NCBI GenBank assembly: GCA_964563975.1
Contig: CAZLZJ010000011.1
Coordinates: 1-47,634 of the forward strand
DNA length: 47,634 nt
Direction: 5' to 3'
DNA from: JAAYJR01 sp964563975
GTDB taxonomy: Bacteria > Bacteroidota > Bacteroidia > Bacteroidales > Prolixibacteraceae
Part shown: piece by piece, positions 27,531 to 36,934 of the stretch
Layout: each line of letters starts with the position of its first letter
How positions within the stretch are numbered: the first letter of the stretch is position 1
Position numbers and translations under genes: made by a program
The notes under the pieces: generated by a model
What the model saw: only the letters and a program-made list of their open reading frames with translations
Told to the model about the DNA's origin: nothing
Database searches by the model: none

Positions 27531-29747
27531 ATGACAGAAAGTGAGCTTAAAATAAAATATGATGATATTTGTCAATTTTTGGCTGAACGGAAATTAAAAC
27601 CTGCTTTTGATCTTTTGGAAAAGCTTATCGCCGGCAATAATCTGGAAGTATATAATGATGAGTACAGAAACCTTGAAGAGACATACCACTATATGCTGAA
27701 ATATACAGTTGAAGGGATTAATGATCCTGAACGGCAGAAAGTATATCACAGGCTGATCGTTTCGGTATTTGAGCTTGCAGATAAATTGCATGAAGCTGCC
27801 AGGCTGAAATTTTCACCGTCATTTGAATATGAGAAGAAAAGAATTTTTAATAAAAACGCAATTAATGACCTTAGATCATATATAGCTGAATTAGAAAATC
27901 TTTGTATTGATTATGAAGTTAGTTCGTCTGTTGAAAATTATAAAATAGATGACAAAAGCCGGAGAAGTTTTCAAAAGAAAATTTATAAACTGTTTTATCA
28001 TATCTGGTTCAGGGATAAGTTCAGCATAGATGAAAAAGAGGCACTGCTTGAATATTTTCTTAGTCCGTTGATTATGATTCCTTATAAATCTCTTTTAATT
28101 TCAGCTTTAATACTCAGCCTGCAAAGATTCTTTGATGAAGAGAAATTTTCAATTTTATTTATCCTTTTCGATAATGAGGAAGAAGAGCTGAAGCAGAGGG
28201 CTCTGACGGGGTTACTTCTAAATCTGTTTAAATATGACCGAAGACTTTTGAATTATCCGTCACTTGCCGGCAGATTAAAAATACTTGATGAAAATCCGGA
28301 TTTTAAACAAAATCTTGATAGGATCATAATTCAGTTAATCAGAAGCAGAGAAACTGAAAAGCTGCAAAAAATTATTAGAGATGAGATTATCCCTGAGATG
28401 ATAAGGATAAGCCCGAATCTTAAAAATAAAATAAATCTTGAAAGTTTATTGGAGGATGAGCCGGGTGAGGACAGAAACCCTGAATGGGAGAAAATTTTTG
28501 AAGATTCACCCGGGTTGATGAATAAAATGGAAGAGTTTTCTGAGCTGCAACTGGAGGGAGCTGACATATTTATGGGTTCTTTTTCAATGCTTAAGTCGTT
28601 TGCCTTTTTTCAGGAGACAGCAAATTGGTTTATTCCGTTTTTTATTGAAAACCCCGAATTATCTGCAGCAATTGATATTTCAGATGAGGTAACAGGCAGG
28701 TTTATTGAAACTATCAGCTCGGCTCCTATTTTATGCAATTCCGATAAATACTCTTTTTGCTTAAGCATTCGCAATCTGCCAAAAGATAATTTGGAGTTTA
28801 TGGTTAGCGGAATGAAAAATGAGATGGAACAATTTAATGAGCTGAAAAAAGATGAAGAGATAATTGACCCCGGGCGCAGGTCAGAGTTTATCTCCAATCA
28901 ATATATTCAAGACCTTTACAGATTCTATAAACTATTTCCCCGAAAAGCTGATTTTGAAGATATTTTCAGTTGGCGTTTTGATTTTCACAATAAGGTAATA
29001 TTAAGTGACATACTTAAAGAGGACAGGGGTATATTACGCAATATTTCCGAATATTATTTTGCAAAAAATTATTTTGAAGAGGCAAAAGAGATTTATGAAT
29101 ATCTTCTGCAGGAAGAAAAGTCGGGTGAATTATATCAGAAAATTGCTTTTTGTTATCAAAAATCAGGCAATTATAAAAAAGCACTTGATGCTTACCTGAA
29201 GGCGGAACTATTTGATATTAACAGACTTTGGAATTTTAAAAAGATTGCCTTTTGCTATCGGAATCTCAAACAGCCTGCAAAAGCTTTGGAGTATTATAAA
29301 TCGGCCGAAATTTTAGATGCTGAAAATCTTAACAATCAGCTTAATATAGGGCATTGTTTGCTTGAACTTGATAAGTTTGATGAAGCCCTGAAATGTTATT
29401 TTAAGGTGGAGTACCTTGCCCCCGGAAATAAAAAGGTTTGGAGGCCGATTGCCTGGTGTTCATTTTTAACGGGAAAAAAGGAGCAGGCAGAAAAGTACTT
29501 CAGAAAGCTTATTGAAGATAAACCCAACAAGTATGATTATATGAATATGGGGCATGTTCAGTGGAGCCTGGGAAAAAGAAAAGAGGCGCTTGAGTACTAT
29601 GCAAGGTCTGTATCTGGAACAGGATTTACGGAAAGTGAGTTTATGGAAGTTTTTGATGAAGATCTGTCTCATTTAATCAGGCAGGGAGTTGATAGGGATG
29701 ATGTTCCTATTATGCTTGATCAGTTGAGATATGTAATTGAAAATTAA
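27531..29747 (+). CDS. Tetratricopeptide repeat protein
   Basis: A 738-residue cytoplasmic protein with no signal peptide or membrane segment. Residues 1-500 are alpha-helical, rich in Glu and Lys, and match no family I recognise. Residues about 510-690 hold at least five TPR units with the usual small-residue pattern, for example YFAKNYFEEAKEIYEYLL, CYQKSGNYKKALDAYLKAE, CYRNLKQPAKALEYYKSAE and CLLELDKFDEALKCYFKVE. TPR arrays bind other proteins, so a scaffold role is likely but the partner is unknown. It is followed after 18 bases by the HAD phosphatase gene and heads a four-gene plus-strand run. The ATG at 27531 is the first in frame. Confidence 0.82.
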   Translation: MTESELKIKYDDICQFLAERKLKPAFDLLEKLIAGNNLEVYNDEYRNLEETYHYMLKYTVEGINDPERQKVYHRLIVSVFELADKLHEAARLKFSPSFEYEKKRIFNKNAINDLRSYIAELENLCIDYEVSSSVENYKIDDKSRRSFQKKIYKLFYHIWFRDKFSIDEKEALLEYFLSPLIMIPYKSLLISALILSLQRFFDEEKFSILFILFDNEEEELKQRALTGLLLNLFKYDRRLLNYPSLAGRLKILDENPDFKQNLDRIIIQLIRSRETEKLQKIIRDEIIPEMIRISPNLKNKINLESLLEDEPGEDRNPEWEKIFEDSPGLMNKMEEFSELQLEGADIFMGSFSMLKSFAFFQETANWFIPFFIENPELSAAIDISDEVTGRFIETISSAPILCNSDKYSFCLSIRNLPKDNLEFMVSGMKNEMEQFNELKKDEEIIDPGRRSEFISNQYIQDLYRFYKLFPRKADFEDIFSWRFDFHNKVILSDILKEDRGILRNISEYYFAKNYFEEAKEIYEYLLQEEKSGELYQKIAFCYQKSGNYKKALDAYLKAELFDINRLWNFKKIAFCYRNLKQPAKALEYYKSAEILDAENLNNQLNIGHCLLELDKFDEALKCYFKVEYLAPGNKKVWRPIAWCSFLTGKKEQAEKYFRKLIEDKPNKYDYMNMGHVQWSLGKRKEALEYYARSVSGTGFTESEFMEVFDEDLSHLIRQGVDRDDVPIMLDQLRYVIEN

Positions 29748-29765
29748 AAAGATATTGCAGTAACA

Positions 29766-30614
29766 ATGAAACCTGATTTTAAAACTAATTATGTTAGGCT
29801 TGTAGCCACTGACTTGGATGGAACTTTTTTGAAAAATGACCGTTCCATAAGTGCCGGGAACCTGAAAGCATTGCATACCTTAGGTACTAAAAATATATTA
29901 CGTGTTGTTGCTACAGGCAGGAATTTGCATAAAGTATCAGAAGTAATACACCCGGAAGTTCCTTTTGATTTTATAGTTTATTCATCAGGTGCAGGTATAT
30001 ATAACTGGAGAGATAAAAAGAATATCTATGCAAGAAATATGAACCGGGAGTCTGCTGCCAGACTGCTTGACCATTTTATAGCTCAAAAATACAATTTTTA
30101 TGTTTTTGCAGCAGTTCCTGATAATAATAACCTTTGGTATCATAAAGGTGATGGTTATTGTGATGAATTTAACCGGTATCTGTCATATCATAATTCAAGT
30201 GCTAAGCCATTGCCTGAAACAGGCCGGATTAATGAGGAATTGTGTCAGTTCCTTCTTATTATCCCGGAGAATGAATATAAATTTACAAACTTAAAAAGAG
30301 AGATTGAATCACTATGCAAGGAGATAAGGGTAATCCGCTCTTCTTCTCCTGTTACAGCCGGGTTTATTTGGGTTGAGGTTTTCCATCACTCAGTATCAAA
30401 AGGTTGTGGTGTAAATATTTTATGCGATATGCTTAATATTCATCCTGACGAAACCTGTGGTGTAGGGAATGATTATAATGATATTGATCTTCTTGACTTC
30501 ACTGCATGCTCTTTTGTTACAAGAAATGCTCCTTTAGAGGTAAGAGGCAGATATACAGAAGTGCCTGCAAATGAAGAAGACGGCTTTGCAACAGTTGTTC
30601 AATCTATTATTTAA
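29766..30614 (+). CDS. HAD superfamily (Cof-type, IIB) phosphatase
   Basis: A 282-residue cytoplasmic hydrolase. Motif I is ATDLDGTFL (nucleophile Asp near residue 17), motif II is VVATGRN, motif III is the Lys in SVSKGCGVN, and motif IV is GVGNDYNDIDLL. The large central cap (about residues 85-200) places it in subclass IIB with Cof/YbjI-type sugar-phosphate phosphatases. The substrate is not evident. It begins 18 bases after the TPR gene. Its last 47 bases plus the short downstream spacer are repeated after the N gap, which is an assembly effect and not a gene duplication. Confidence 0.88.
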   Translation: MKPDFKTNYVRLVATDLDGTFLKNDRSISAGNLKALHTLGTKNILRVVATGRNLHKVSEVIHPEVPFDFIVYSSGAGIYNWRDKKNIYARNMNRESAARLLDHFIAQKYNFYVFAAVPDNNNLWYHKGDGYCDEFNRYLSYHNSSAKPLPETGRINEELCQFLLIIPENEYKFTNLKREIESLCKEIRVIRSSSPVTAGFIWVEVFHHSVSKGCGVNILCDMLNIHPDETCGVGNDYNDIDLLDFTACSFVTRNAPLEVRGRYTEVPANEEDGFATVVQSII

Positions 30615-30622
30615 ATTAATTT
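30568..30622 (+). repeat. 55-bp direct repeat flanking gap, left copy (contig-end overlap)
   Basis: This 55-base stretch, covering the end of the HAD gene and its spacer, is identical to 30723-30777 on the other side of the N gap. The two copies are overlapping contig ends that were not merged. Confidence 0.95.
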
Positions 30623-30722
30623 NNNNNNNNNNNNNNNNNNNNNNNNNNNNNNNNNNNNNNNNNNNNNNNNNNNNNNNNNNNNNNNNNNNNNNNNNNNNNN
30701 NNNNNNNNNNNNNNNNNNNNNN
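30623..30722. other. Assembly gap (100 N), probably artefactual
   Basis: Exactly 100 N between two identical 55-base flanks. Merging the flanks removes the gap and leaves the HAD stop 12 bases before the M16 protease start. No sequence is likely to be missing. Confidence 0.97.
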
Positions 30723-30777
30723 CAAATGAAGAAGACGGCTTTGCAACAGTTGTTCAATCTATTATTTAAATTAATTT
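30723..30777 (+). repeat. 55-bp direct repeat flanking gap, right copy (contig-end overlap)
   Basis: Identical to 30568-30622. It contains a second copy of the HAD stop codon and is followed at once by the start of the M16 gene. Not a biological repeat. Confidence 0.95.
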
Positions 30778-30781
30778 ATGT

Positions 30782-33592
30782 ATGAAATATCTATTTTTCT
30801 TAGCTGCTCTTTTCTTTTTTGTTAGTGCAGAAGCACAGCCGGTGACAGATTTGAGCTTACCAATAAAAGAGGACCCAAAAGTTACCAAAGGTGTTCTTCA
30901 CAACGGACTGACTTACTATGTAAGATCCAATTCAAAGCCTGCCAACAGGGCAGAGCTGATGCTGGCGGTCAAAGCGGGATCGATTGATGAAGATGATGAT
31001 CAACAGGGATTAGCTCATTTTGTCGAGCATATGTCTTTTAACGGAACAAAAAATTTCCCCAAAAATGAGCTGGTAAACTATTTTGAATCTATTGGAATGG
31101 AGTTCGGGCCCGAGATAAATGCATATACTAATTTTGATGAGACAGTTTATATGCTTAAAATCCCTTTGGATACATCTCTATATCTTGACAAAGGGTTACA
31201 AGTACTTTATGATTGGGCATGTCAGGTTACTGATGCAGATGAAGAGATAGAAAAAGAGCGTGGTGTTATCAGGGAAGAGTGGCGCAGAGGGAGAGATGCA
31301 AATTTTAGAATGCAGCAAATATGGTTGCCTGTTTTTCTGCATAACTCAAAGTATGCAGAAAGATTACCAATAGGGAAAATTGAAATTATCGAGGAGGGTT
31401 CTCCCGAAACTCTTCGCAGGTTTCGTAAAGATTGGTACAGGCCTGATTTACAGGCTGTAATTGCTGTGGGAGATTTCGATAGAGATGAAATAGTGCAAAA
31501 GATAATAGAGAAATTTTCGCAAATACCGGCAGCTGAAAATCCCAGAGAAAAAAAATATTTTGATATTCCTGACCACAAAGAGACATTGATTAGTATTGTT
31601 ACAGATAAAGAGGCTCAATACTCAATTGCATATCTTTTTTATAAGCATCCGCTAAATATAAGCAAGACAGTGGGAGATTACAGACAGTCAATACTATATG
31701 GCTTATATAATACTATGATAAATAACCGGCTGGCTGAAAAATCTCAGCAAGCAGAACCTCCGTTTATTATCGGACAGTCTGTATTCAGTAATCTTTTTGG
31801 ACCTAAAAGTGTATATCAGTCAGTTGCAATATGTCATAATGATAAAATTGAGGAGGGATTGAAAGCTGTACTTAGCGAAAATGAGAGAATTAAAAGATAC
31901 GGGTTTACAAAAACCGAACTTGAAAGAAATAAAAGAGCTCTTATTTCCCGGATTGAAAAGCTCTACAATGAGCGGGATCAGCAAGGATCCAAAAATTTTG
32001 CAGAAGAGTATAAACGTAATTTTCTTCTTACCGAAGAGCCTTTTCCGGGGATTGAAAAAGAGTATGAATATTATAAGACATTTTTGCCGGGAATAGAACT
32101 TGAAGAGGTTAACCAATTGGCAGTAAACTGGATAACCAAAGAGAACCGGGTAATAGTTATAAATGCCCCTGAAACAGAAAAAACAAAATTACCCGGTGAA
32201 GAAGAGCTTTTAATATTGCTTAATGAATTGGAAGAGGCAGATTTGGAACAATACGAGGATTTTGATGATGATATACCTTTGATAATAAACGAGCTGCCGG
32301 GTAGCAGGATAGTTAATGAAAGTTATATTGAAAAGGTTGATGCTGTTGAATGGACCCTTGGAAATGGTGCAAAGGTGATAATTAAAAAAACAGATTTTAA
32401 AGACGATGAGATATTATTCAATGCCTGGAGCCCGGGAGGCACCTCCCTGTATGGTGCAGATGATGATATTTCAGCAGATCTTGCTTCAAAAATCATGGAA
32501 TTGAGCGGCGTGGGTGAATTTGATAAAATTACTTTGGATAAGATACTTGCCGACAAAGTTTTAACAATTAGCCCTTTTATTTCTGAACTTAGAGAGGGCT
32601 TCACGGGTAATTCATCGATCAATGATTTTGAGATACTTCTGCAGATGCTATATCTCTATTTTACGGAACCTCGCTTTGATGAGACTACTTTCCGGTCGTT
32701 TATGTCACGAATGGCCGGTATACTTCAAAATAGGGCTTTATCTCCTGAAGCTGCCATACAAGATACCCTTGAGACAGTTCTGGCCAATTACCATAAACGG
32801 GCCCGTCCGATGAATGCAACATTATTAAATGAAGCTGACTTTGAACGCATAAAGCTGATAGGAAGAGACAGATTTAAAAATGCCTCTGACTTTGTTTTCT
32901 TCTTTGTAGGTAATATAGATACTGCAACAGTCAGACCTCTGTTTGAAAAATATATAGGAAGTATACCTTCTATGGAATATAAAGAGGCCTGGAAGAATTT
33001 GCAAATTAATCCTCCGCCGGGGATTGTTGAAAAAATTGTAAAAAAAGGACAAGAAGATAAGTGTATCCAATATATTGTGTTTCATGGCGATTTTAAATAC
33101 TCTTCTCAAAATGTAATGTTGATTGATGCAATGGGAAAAATTTTAACAACAAGGTTGCTTGAAGTGATACGCGAAGATAAGAGCAGTGCATACTCTATAG
33201 GTGCTAAGCCGTCGACTTCCAAATATGCAGACGAAGAGTATACAGTTGCTATCTATTATGGAACAGATCCTGTTAAGAGGGAAGAGATCAAAAATGCAGT
33301 CTTTTCGGAGATTAAAACATTTTTTAAAAAAGGACCCTCGAAAGAAGAATTAAACAAAGCTAAGGAAAAAATGATGAGAGAAAGGGAGGTGGCTATGAAA
33401 GAAAACAGTTACTGGTTAAATCTTCTGAGCAATACATATTATCTGAAAGAGGGAGATTTTTCAGAATTCGGAACTTATAATGCGCTATTTGATAAAATCA
33501 CTCTCAGGTCGGTTAAAAAAGCTTTTAAAAAATATTTCAATTTTAAAAATTATATAAGTGTTGCCTTAGTGCCGGAAAATAGTAATAATTAA
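30782..33592 (+). CDS. M16 family zinc metallopeptidase (pitrilysin/insulinase type)
   Basis: A 936-residue exported protease. A signal peptide (hydrophobic run ending SAEAQ, about residue 19) precedes the first M16 domain, with the inverted zinc motif HxxEH at H79-E82-H83 in AHFVEHMSFNGT and the third ligand Glu near 155-160 in IEKERGVIREEWRR. A middle M16_C domain, an inactive second half (about 520-900) and the overall length match the long, two-half Bacteroidota M16 proteases. It degrades peptides inside a closed chamber, presumably in the periplasm. With the false gap removed it starts 12 bases after the HAD gene; the glycosyltransferase follows after 19 bases. Confidence 0.93.
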   Translation: MKYLFFLAALFFFVSAEAQPVTDLSLPIKEDPKVTKGVLHNGLTYYVRSNSKPANRAELMLAVKAGSIDEDDDQQGLAHFVEHMSFNGTKNFPKNELVNYFESIGMEFGPEINAYTNFDETVYMLKIPLDTSLYLDKGLQVLYDWACQVTDADEEIEKERGVIREEWRRGRDANFRMQQIWLPVFLHNSKYAERLPIGKIEIIEEGSPETLRRFRKDWYRPDLQAVIAVGDFDRDEIVQKIIEKFSQIPAAENPREKKYFDIPDHKETLISIVTDKEAQYSIAYLFYKHPLNISKTVGDYRQSILYGLYNTMINNRLAEKSQQAEPPFIIGQSVFSNLFGPKSVYQSVAICHNDKIEEGLKAVLSENERIKRYGFTKTELERNKRALISRIEKLYNERDQQGSKNFAEEYKRNFLLTEEPFPGIEKEYEYYKTFLPGIELEEVNQLAVNWITKENRVIVINAPETEKTKLPGEEELLILLNELEEADLEQYEDFDDDIPLIINELPGSRIVNESYIEKVDAVEWTLGNGAKVIIKKTDFKDDEILFNAWSPGGTSLYGADDDISADLASKIMELSGVGEFDKITLDKILADKVLTISPFISELREGFTGNSSINDFEILLQMLYLYFTEPRFDETTFRSFMSRMAGILQNRALSPEAAIQDTLETVLANYHKRARPMNATLLNEADFERIKLIGRDRFKNASDFVFFFVGNIDTATVRPLFEKYIGSIPSMEYKEAWKNLQINPPPGIVEKIVKKGQEDKCIQYIVFHGDFKYSSQNVMLIDAMGKILTTRLLEVIREDKSSAYSIGAKPSTSKYADEEYTVAIYYGTDPVKREEIKNAVFSEIKTFFKKGPSKEELNKAKEKMMREREVAMKENSYWLNLLSNTYYLKEGDFSEFGTYNALFDKITLRSVKKAFKKYFNFKNYISVALVPENSNN

Positions 33593-33611
33593 ATCACAGT
33601 ATAACTGGTTA

Positions 33612-34517
33612 ATGAAAGTTTGCGGATTTACTTTTATAAAAAATGCAGTCAGATTTGACTTTCCTGTGGTTGAAGCCATAACTTCCGTATTACCTTTATG
33701 CGATCACTTTGTGGCAGCAGTTGGTTATTCAGATGATGACACCCGGAAAATAATTGAAAATATTGATCCCGGAAAAATAACAATAGTAGATACCGTTTGG
33801 GATGAAACCTTAAAGAAAGGGGGAGAAGTGTATGCTGCAGAAACTAATAAAGCATTCGATGCTGTTCCCTCCGGATATGATTGGTGTTTTTATATTCAGG
33901 GTGATGAGGCGGTACATGAAAAATATCTGTCTCTGATCAGGGAATCGATGCAAAAAAATCTTATGAACAGGGAGGTTGACGGACTGCTGTTCGGGTTCAG
34001 ACATTTTTATGGAACTTACGGTTATGTAGCCGATTCGCGGAGATGGTACCGCAATGAAATAAGAGTTATCCGGAATGACAAATCGATTCGGTCATATCGG
34101 GATGCACAGGGATTCAGAAAAAATGGCCGTAAATTGAAAGTAGTTAAAATTCCTGCTGAAATATACCATTACGGTTGGGTGCGGCCTCCCCGGTTTATGC
34201 AGCAAAAAGTAGACGGAGTGAAACAGTACTATAATGGGGAGCATTCTGAAATTGCAGATAAAAACAGGGTTAATTGTGAATTTAACTATAGTGAAAATTA
34301 TGACTCCCTTGAAAAATTCAAAGGCACCCATCCTGCAGTGATGAAAGAGAGGATCAACCGTTTATGCTGGTATATGGATGCCGACCTGAACAGGATCAAT
34401 ATGAAATTTAAGTACAAATTTTTATATAAGTTTGAAAAACTTACAGGAATCAGGTTATTTGAATATCGCAACTATATCTTGCTGGACAGCAAAAAAAAGA
34501 GAAAATGCAGTTTGTAG
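33612..34517 (+). CDS. GT2-like glycosyltransferase family protein
   Basis: A 301-residue cytoplasmic protein whose N-terminal 200 residues resemble GT-A fold transferases: GFTFIKNAVRFDFPVVEAI, a typical opening for glycan-related GT2-like proteins, then the acidic segment YIQGDEAVHEKYL in the place of a DxD-type site. No membrane segment is seen. The C-terminal third is basic (YKFLYKFEKLTGIRLFEY). It would move a sugar from a nucleotide donor to an unknown acceptor. It is the last gene of the TPR/HAD/M16/GT run, 19 bases after the protease. The family call is by overall pattern and less sure than for its neighbours. Confidence 0.7.
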   Translation: MKVCGFTFIKNAVRFDFPVVEAITSVLPLCDHFVAAVGYSDDDTRKIIENIDPGKITIVDTVWDETLKKGGEVYAAETNKAFDAVPSGYDWCFYIQGDEAVHEKYLSLIRESMQKNLMNREVDGLLFGFRHFYGTYGYVADSRRWYRNEIRVIRNDKSIRSYRDAQGFRKNGRKLKVVKIPAEIYHYGWVRPPRFMQQKVDGVKQYYNGEHSEIADKNRVNCEFNYSENYDSLEKFKGTHPAVMKERINRLCWYMDADLNRINMKFKYKFLYKFEKLTGIRLFEYRNYILLDSKKKRKCSL

Positions 34518-34558
34518 CTTTCATTGACCATACGGGCAAATACTTTGCCAAAACTGCA
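34506..34558. terminator. Nested hairpins at convergent gene ends
   Basis: An outer 8-base stem, TGCAGTTT (34506-34513) with AAACTGCA (34551-34558), encloses an inner perfect 6-3-6 hairpin, GGCAAA/TTTGCC (34535-34549). It spans the stop codon of the glycosyltransferase gene and the spacer before the convergent EF-G-like gene, so it could act as a two-way terminator. No strong T-run. Confidence 0.3.
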
Positions 34559-34595
34559 ATTCAATGCCGGCTGTTTATTGCCTTTTACTTTAAAA

Positions 34596-36752
34596 TTATT
34601 CGTCGTTCTGTTCCTCTTCGTAAGCTTTAAGAAGCTCATCCTGAATTTCTGCAGGAACCTTCTCATATCTGTCGAAAGAGATACTGAAAAGTCCTCTTCC
34701 TCCTGTGATTGAACTTAGTGAAGTAGAGTATCTGAACATCTCTTTTTGTGGCACTTTAGCTGAAATCTTTTCCAATCCTTTTTCTGAACCCATACCCATT
34801 ATCATTGCCCGGCGCCCTTGCAGGTCACTCATCACGTCACCCATTCTGTCTGCAGGCACCCATACTTCAAGATTATATATTGGCTCCAAAATTTTAGGAC
34901 TGGCATTTTTGAAAGCTTTACTAAAGGCATTTCTGCCTGCCAGCTTGAAAGATATCTCATTTGAATCGACCGGGTGCATTTTGCCATCATAAACATATAC
35001 GCGGATGTCTCTTGCATAGGAACCTGTCAGAGGTCCTTCCTCCATTTTTTCCATTATTCCTTTAAGAATAGCAGGCAGAAAGCGTCCGTCAATAGAACCA
35101 CCAACAATACAATTTGTAAAAATCAATTTACCTCCCCATAAGAGAGTATGTTCCTGAACATCCCTGATTGATAATTTAAGCTCTTTATCGTTTATCTTAA
35201 ATGAGGTCCGGGGCTCAGAACCTTCGTCATATGGCTCAATTATCATATGAACTTCACCGAACTGTCCTGCACCGCCTGACTGTTTTTTGTGACGGTAGTC
35301 TGCTTGTGCAAATTTGGTAATTGTTTCACGATAAGGAATTTTGGGCTGAATATAGTTGACTTCGATCTTATAAACATTATCAAAATACCATTTTAGGATA
35401 TTAAGGTGATATTCACCCTGCCCATGCACTAAAAGCTGCTTTAATTCTTTTGAATACTCAATAACATATGTAGGATCTTCGAATTTGATTTTATTCAATG
35501 CTTCTCCAACCTTTTCATCATCCGATTCATTAACAGCTTTAATAGCTATGGTATGTTTTGAATTTGGAAATTTAATTGGTTCAAACTTCGTGCCGGTATC
35601 TTTAGTGGTAAGAGTATGATTATATTTAGTCTCCTTAAGCTTCACCGTACAGCCAAAATCGCCTGCAATTAATTGTTCTGCCTTAGTTCTTGTTTTACCT
35701 GTCGAAATATAGATTTGTGATAAGCGTTCCTTATTGTTTGAATTGGTATTTACCAGGTCAAATCCTTCAACAATTTTGCCGGACATAACCTTAAAGTAGG
35801 TAATTTCGCCTACATGAGGCTCAACTGCCGTTTTATAAACAAAAAGGGCAGGCGGCTCCGATTCTGCTGTTTTTAATTCTTTCCCCTTAACAATTGCACG
35901 TGCCGGTCTTTCATCCGGTGCAGGTGCATTGTTTGTAATAAATTCAAGCAATCGCCCAATGCCGATATCTTTTTTGGATCCTACACATAATACCGGAAAA
36001 AGATCACGCTGAAGCATTCCCAGTTTTAATCCTTTATACACTTCTTCTTCAGATAGGGAGCCCTTTTCAAAATAGAGTTCCATCAGAGCTTCTTCATTTT
36101 CAGCAGCCATTTCAATTAACTCATTATGAAGAGATTCTGCTTTATCCTGTTCAGCAGCCGGAATATCAAGTATTTCAGGTTTCCCACCATCTGCTTTATA
36201 TTTGAACATCTTCATTTTAAGAACATCGATGATAGAAGTGAAATCCGGGCCTGCATCAAAAGGATATTGCACAACCGTAACTTTATTTCCAAAGCTGTTT
36301 TTACACTGGTCGAGAGCTGAGTCGAAATTTGAGTTATCATGATCAAGCTGATTGAAAACAAACATCATTGGTATACCAACAGCTTCGGCGTGACGTGCAG
36401 CACTTTCCGTACCGGATTCAACTCCGTTTGTTGCATTAATTACCATTACAGCCAGGTCAGTAACATTTAAAGATGATATAACACTGCCGCATAGATCATC
36501 CATGCCGGGATTATCTAAAATATTGATTTTAAATCCGTTATATTCAACATACATGGGAGTTGACATCACTGAATTGCCATATTCCTGTTCGATCAGGTTG
36601 TGGTCTGAAACTGTGTTTTTTGCAGCCACTTCACCTTTTCTTTTAATTTCTCCACCCTCAAACAGCATGGCCTCTGCAAGGGTGGTTTTCCCACTACCGG
36701 CATTACCTGTTAAAGCAATATTTCTTATTTGTTCGGTTTTATAAATTTTCAT
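34596..36752 (-). CDS. EF-G paralogue (FusA2/EF-G2-like) with altered GTPase motifs
   Basis: A 718-residue translation-factor-type GTPase with the full EF-G domain set: G domain (1-270), domain II (about 290-390), III, IV (with the HKKQSGGAGQFGEVHM segment) and V. The P-loop GNAGSGKT at residues 16-23 is intact. However, G3 reads DNPGMDD (80-86) where EF-G has DTPGHVD, so the catalytic His is Met84. Switch I reads YGNSV where EF-G has RGITI, and G4 is NQLD (134-137) instead of NKxD. These changes match the second EF-G of Bacteroides, reported to work without GTP hydrolysis and to matter under carbon limitation. It is a paralogue, not the housekeeping fusA, as no str-operon ribosomal genes are nearby. 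ATG at 36750-36752. Confidence 0.88.
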   Translation of the reverse strand: MKIYKTEQIRNIALTGNAGSGKTTLAEAMLFEGGEIKRKGEVAAKNTVSDHNLIEQEYGNSVMSTPMYVEYNGFKINILDNPGMDDLCGSVISSLNVTDLAVMVINATNGVESGTESAARHAEAVGIPMMFVFNQLDHDNSNFDSALDQCKNSFGNKVTVVQYPFDAGPDFTSIIDVLKMKMFKYKADGGKPEILDIPAAEQDKAESLHNELIEMAAENEEALMELYFEKGSLSEEEVYKGLKLGMLQRDLFPVLCVGSKKDIGIGRLLEFITNNAPAPDERPARAIVKGKELKTAESEPPALFVYKTAVEPHVGEITYFKVMSGKIVEGFDLVNTNSNNKERLSQIYISTGKTRTKAEQLIAGDFGCTVKLKETKYNHTLTTKDTGTKFEPIKFPNSKHTIAIKAVNESDDEKVGEALNKIKFEDPTYVIEYSKELKQLLVHGQGEYHLNILKWYFDNVYKIEVNYIQPKIPYRETITKFAQADYRHKKQSGGAGQFGEVHMIIEPYDEGSEPRTSFKINDKELKLSIRDVQEHTLLWGGKLIFTNCIVGGSIDGRFLPAILKGIMEKMEEGPLTGSYARDIRVYVYDGKMHPVDSNEISFKLAGRNAFSKAFKNASPKILEPIYNLEVWVPADRMGDVMSDLQGRRAMIMGMGSEKGLEKISAKVPQKEMFRYSTSLSSITGGRGLFSISFDRYEKVPAEIQDELLKAYEEEQNDE

Positions 36753-36934
36753 TTAAATATAATTTTGTAATTATCTGAATATAAACTAATTAAAAATTTA
36801 AAAATTCTCATTTTAATCAAAAGAATCGTTCGTTCTTCACTTTCAAAAGAAAAATTTTAATCATTCTTCTTTACCCGATCTTAATCGGGATGTTCGTCTT
36901 ATCTGTTAATATATTTTAAATTGCCAGTTATCAA

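Noticed and set aside
30534..30746. Short open frame spanning the second N gap on the minus strand.
   Set aside because: It is built from Ns and from duplicated contig-end sequence; not a gene.
30568..30777. Direct repeats around a gap as a sign of transposon insertion with target-site duplication.
   Set aside because: At 55 bases they are too long for a target duplication and lie exactly at both gap edges, which is the pattern of overlapping contig ends.
36874..36889. CCCGAT/ATCGGG hairpin as a terminator or REP-like repeat.
   Set aside because: It lies upstream of both flanking genes, not at a gene end, no T-run follows, and I found no second copy in the window.
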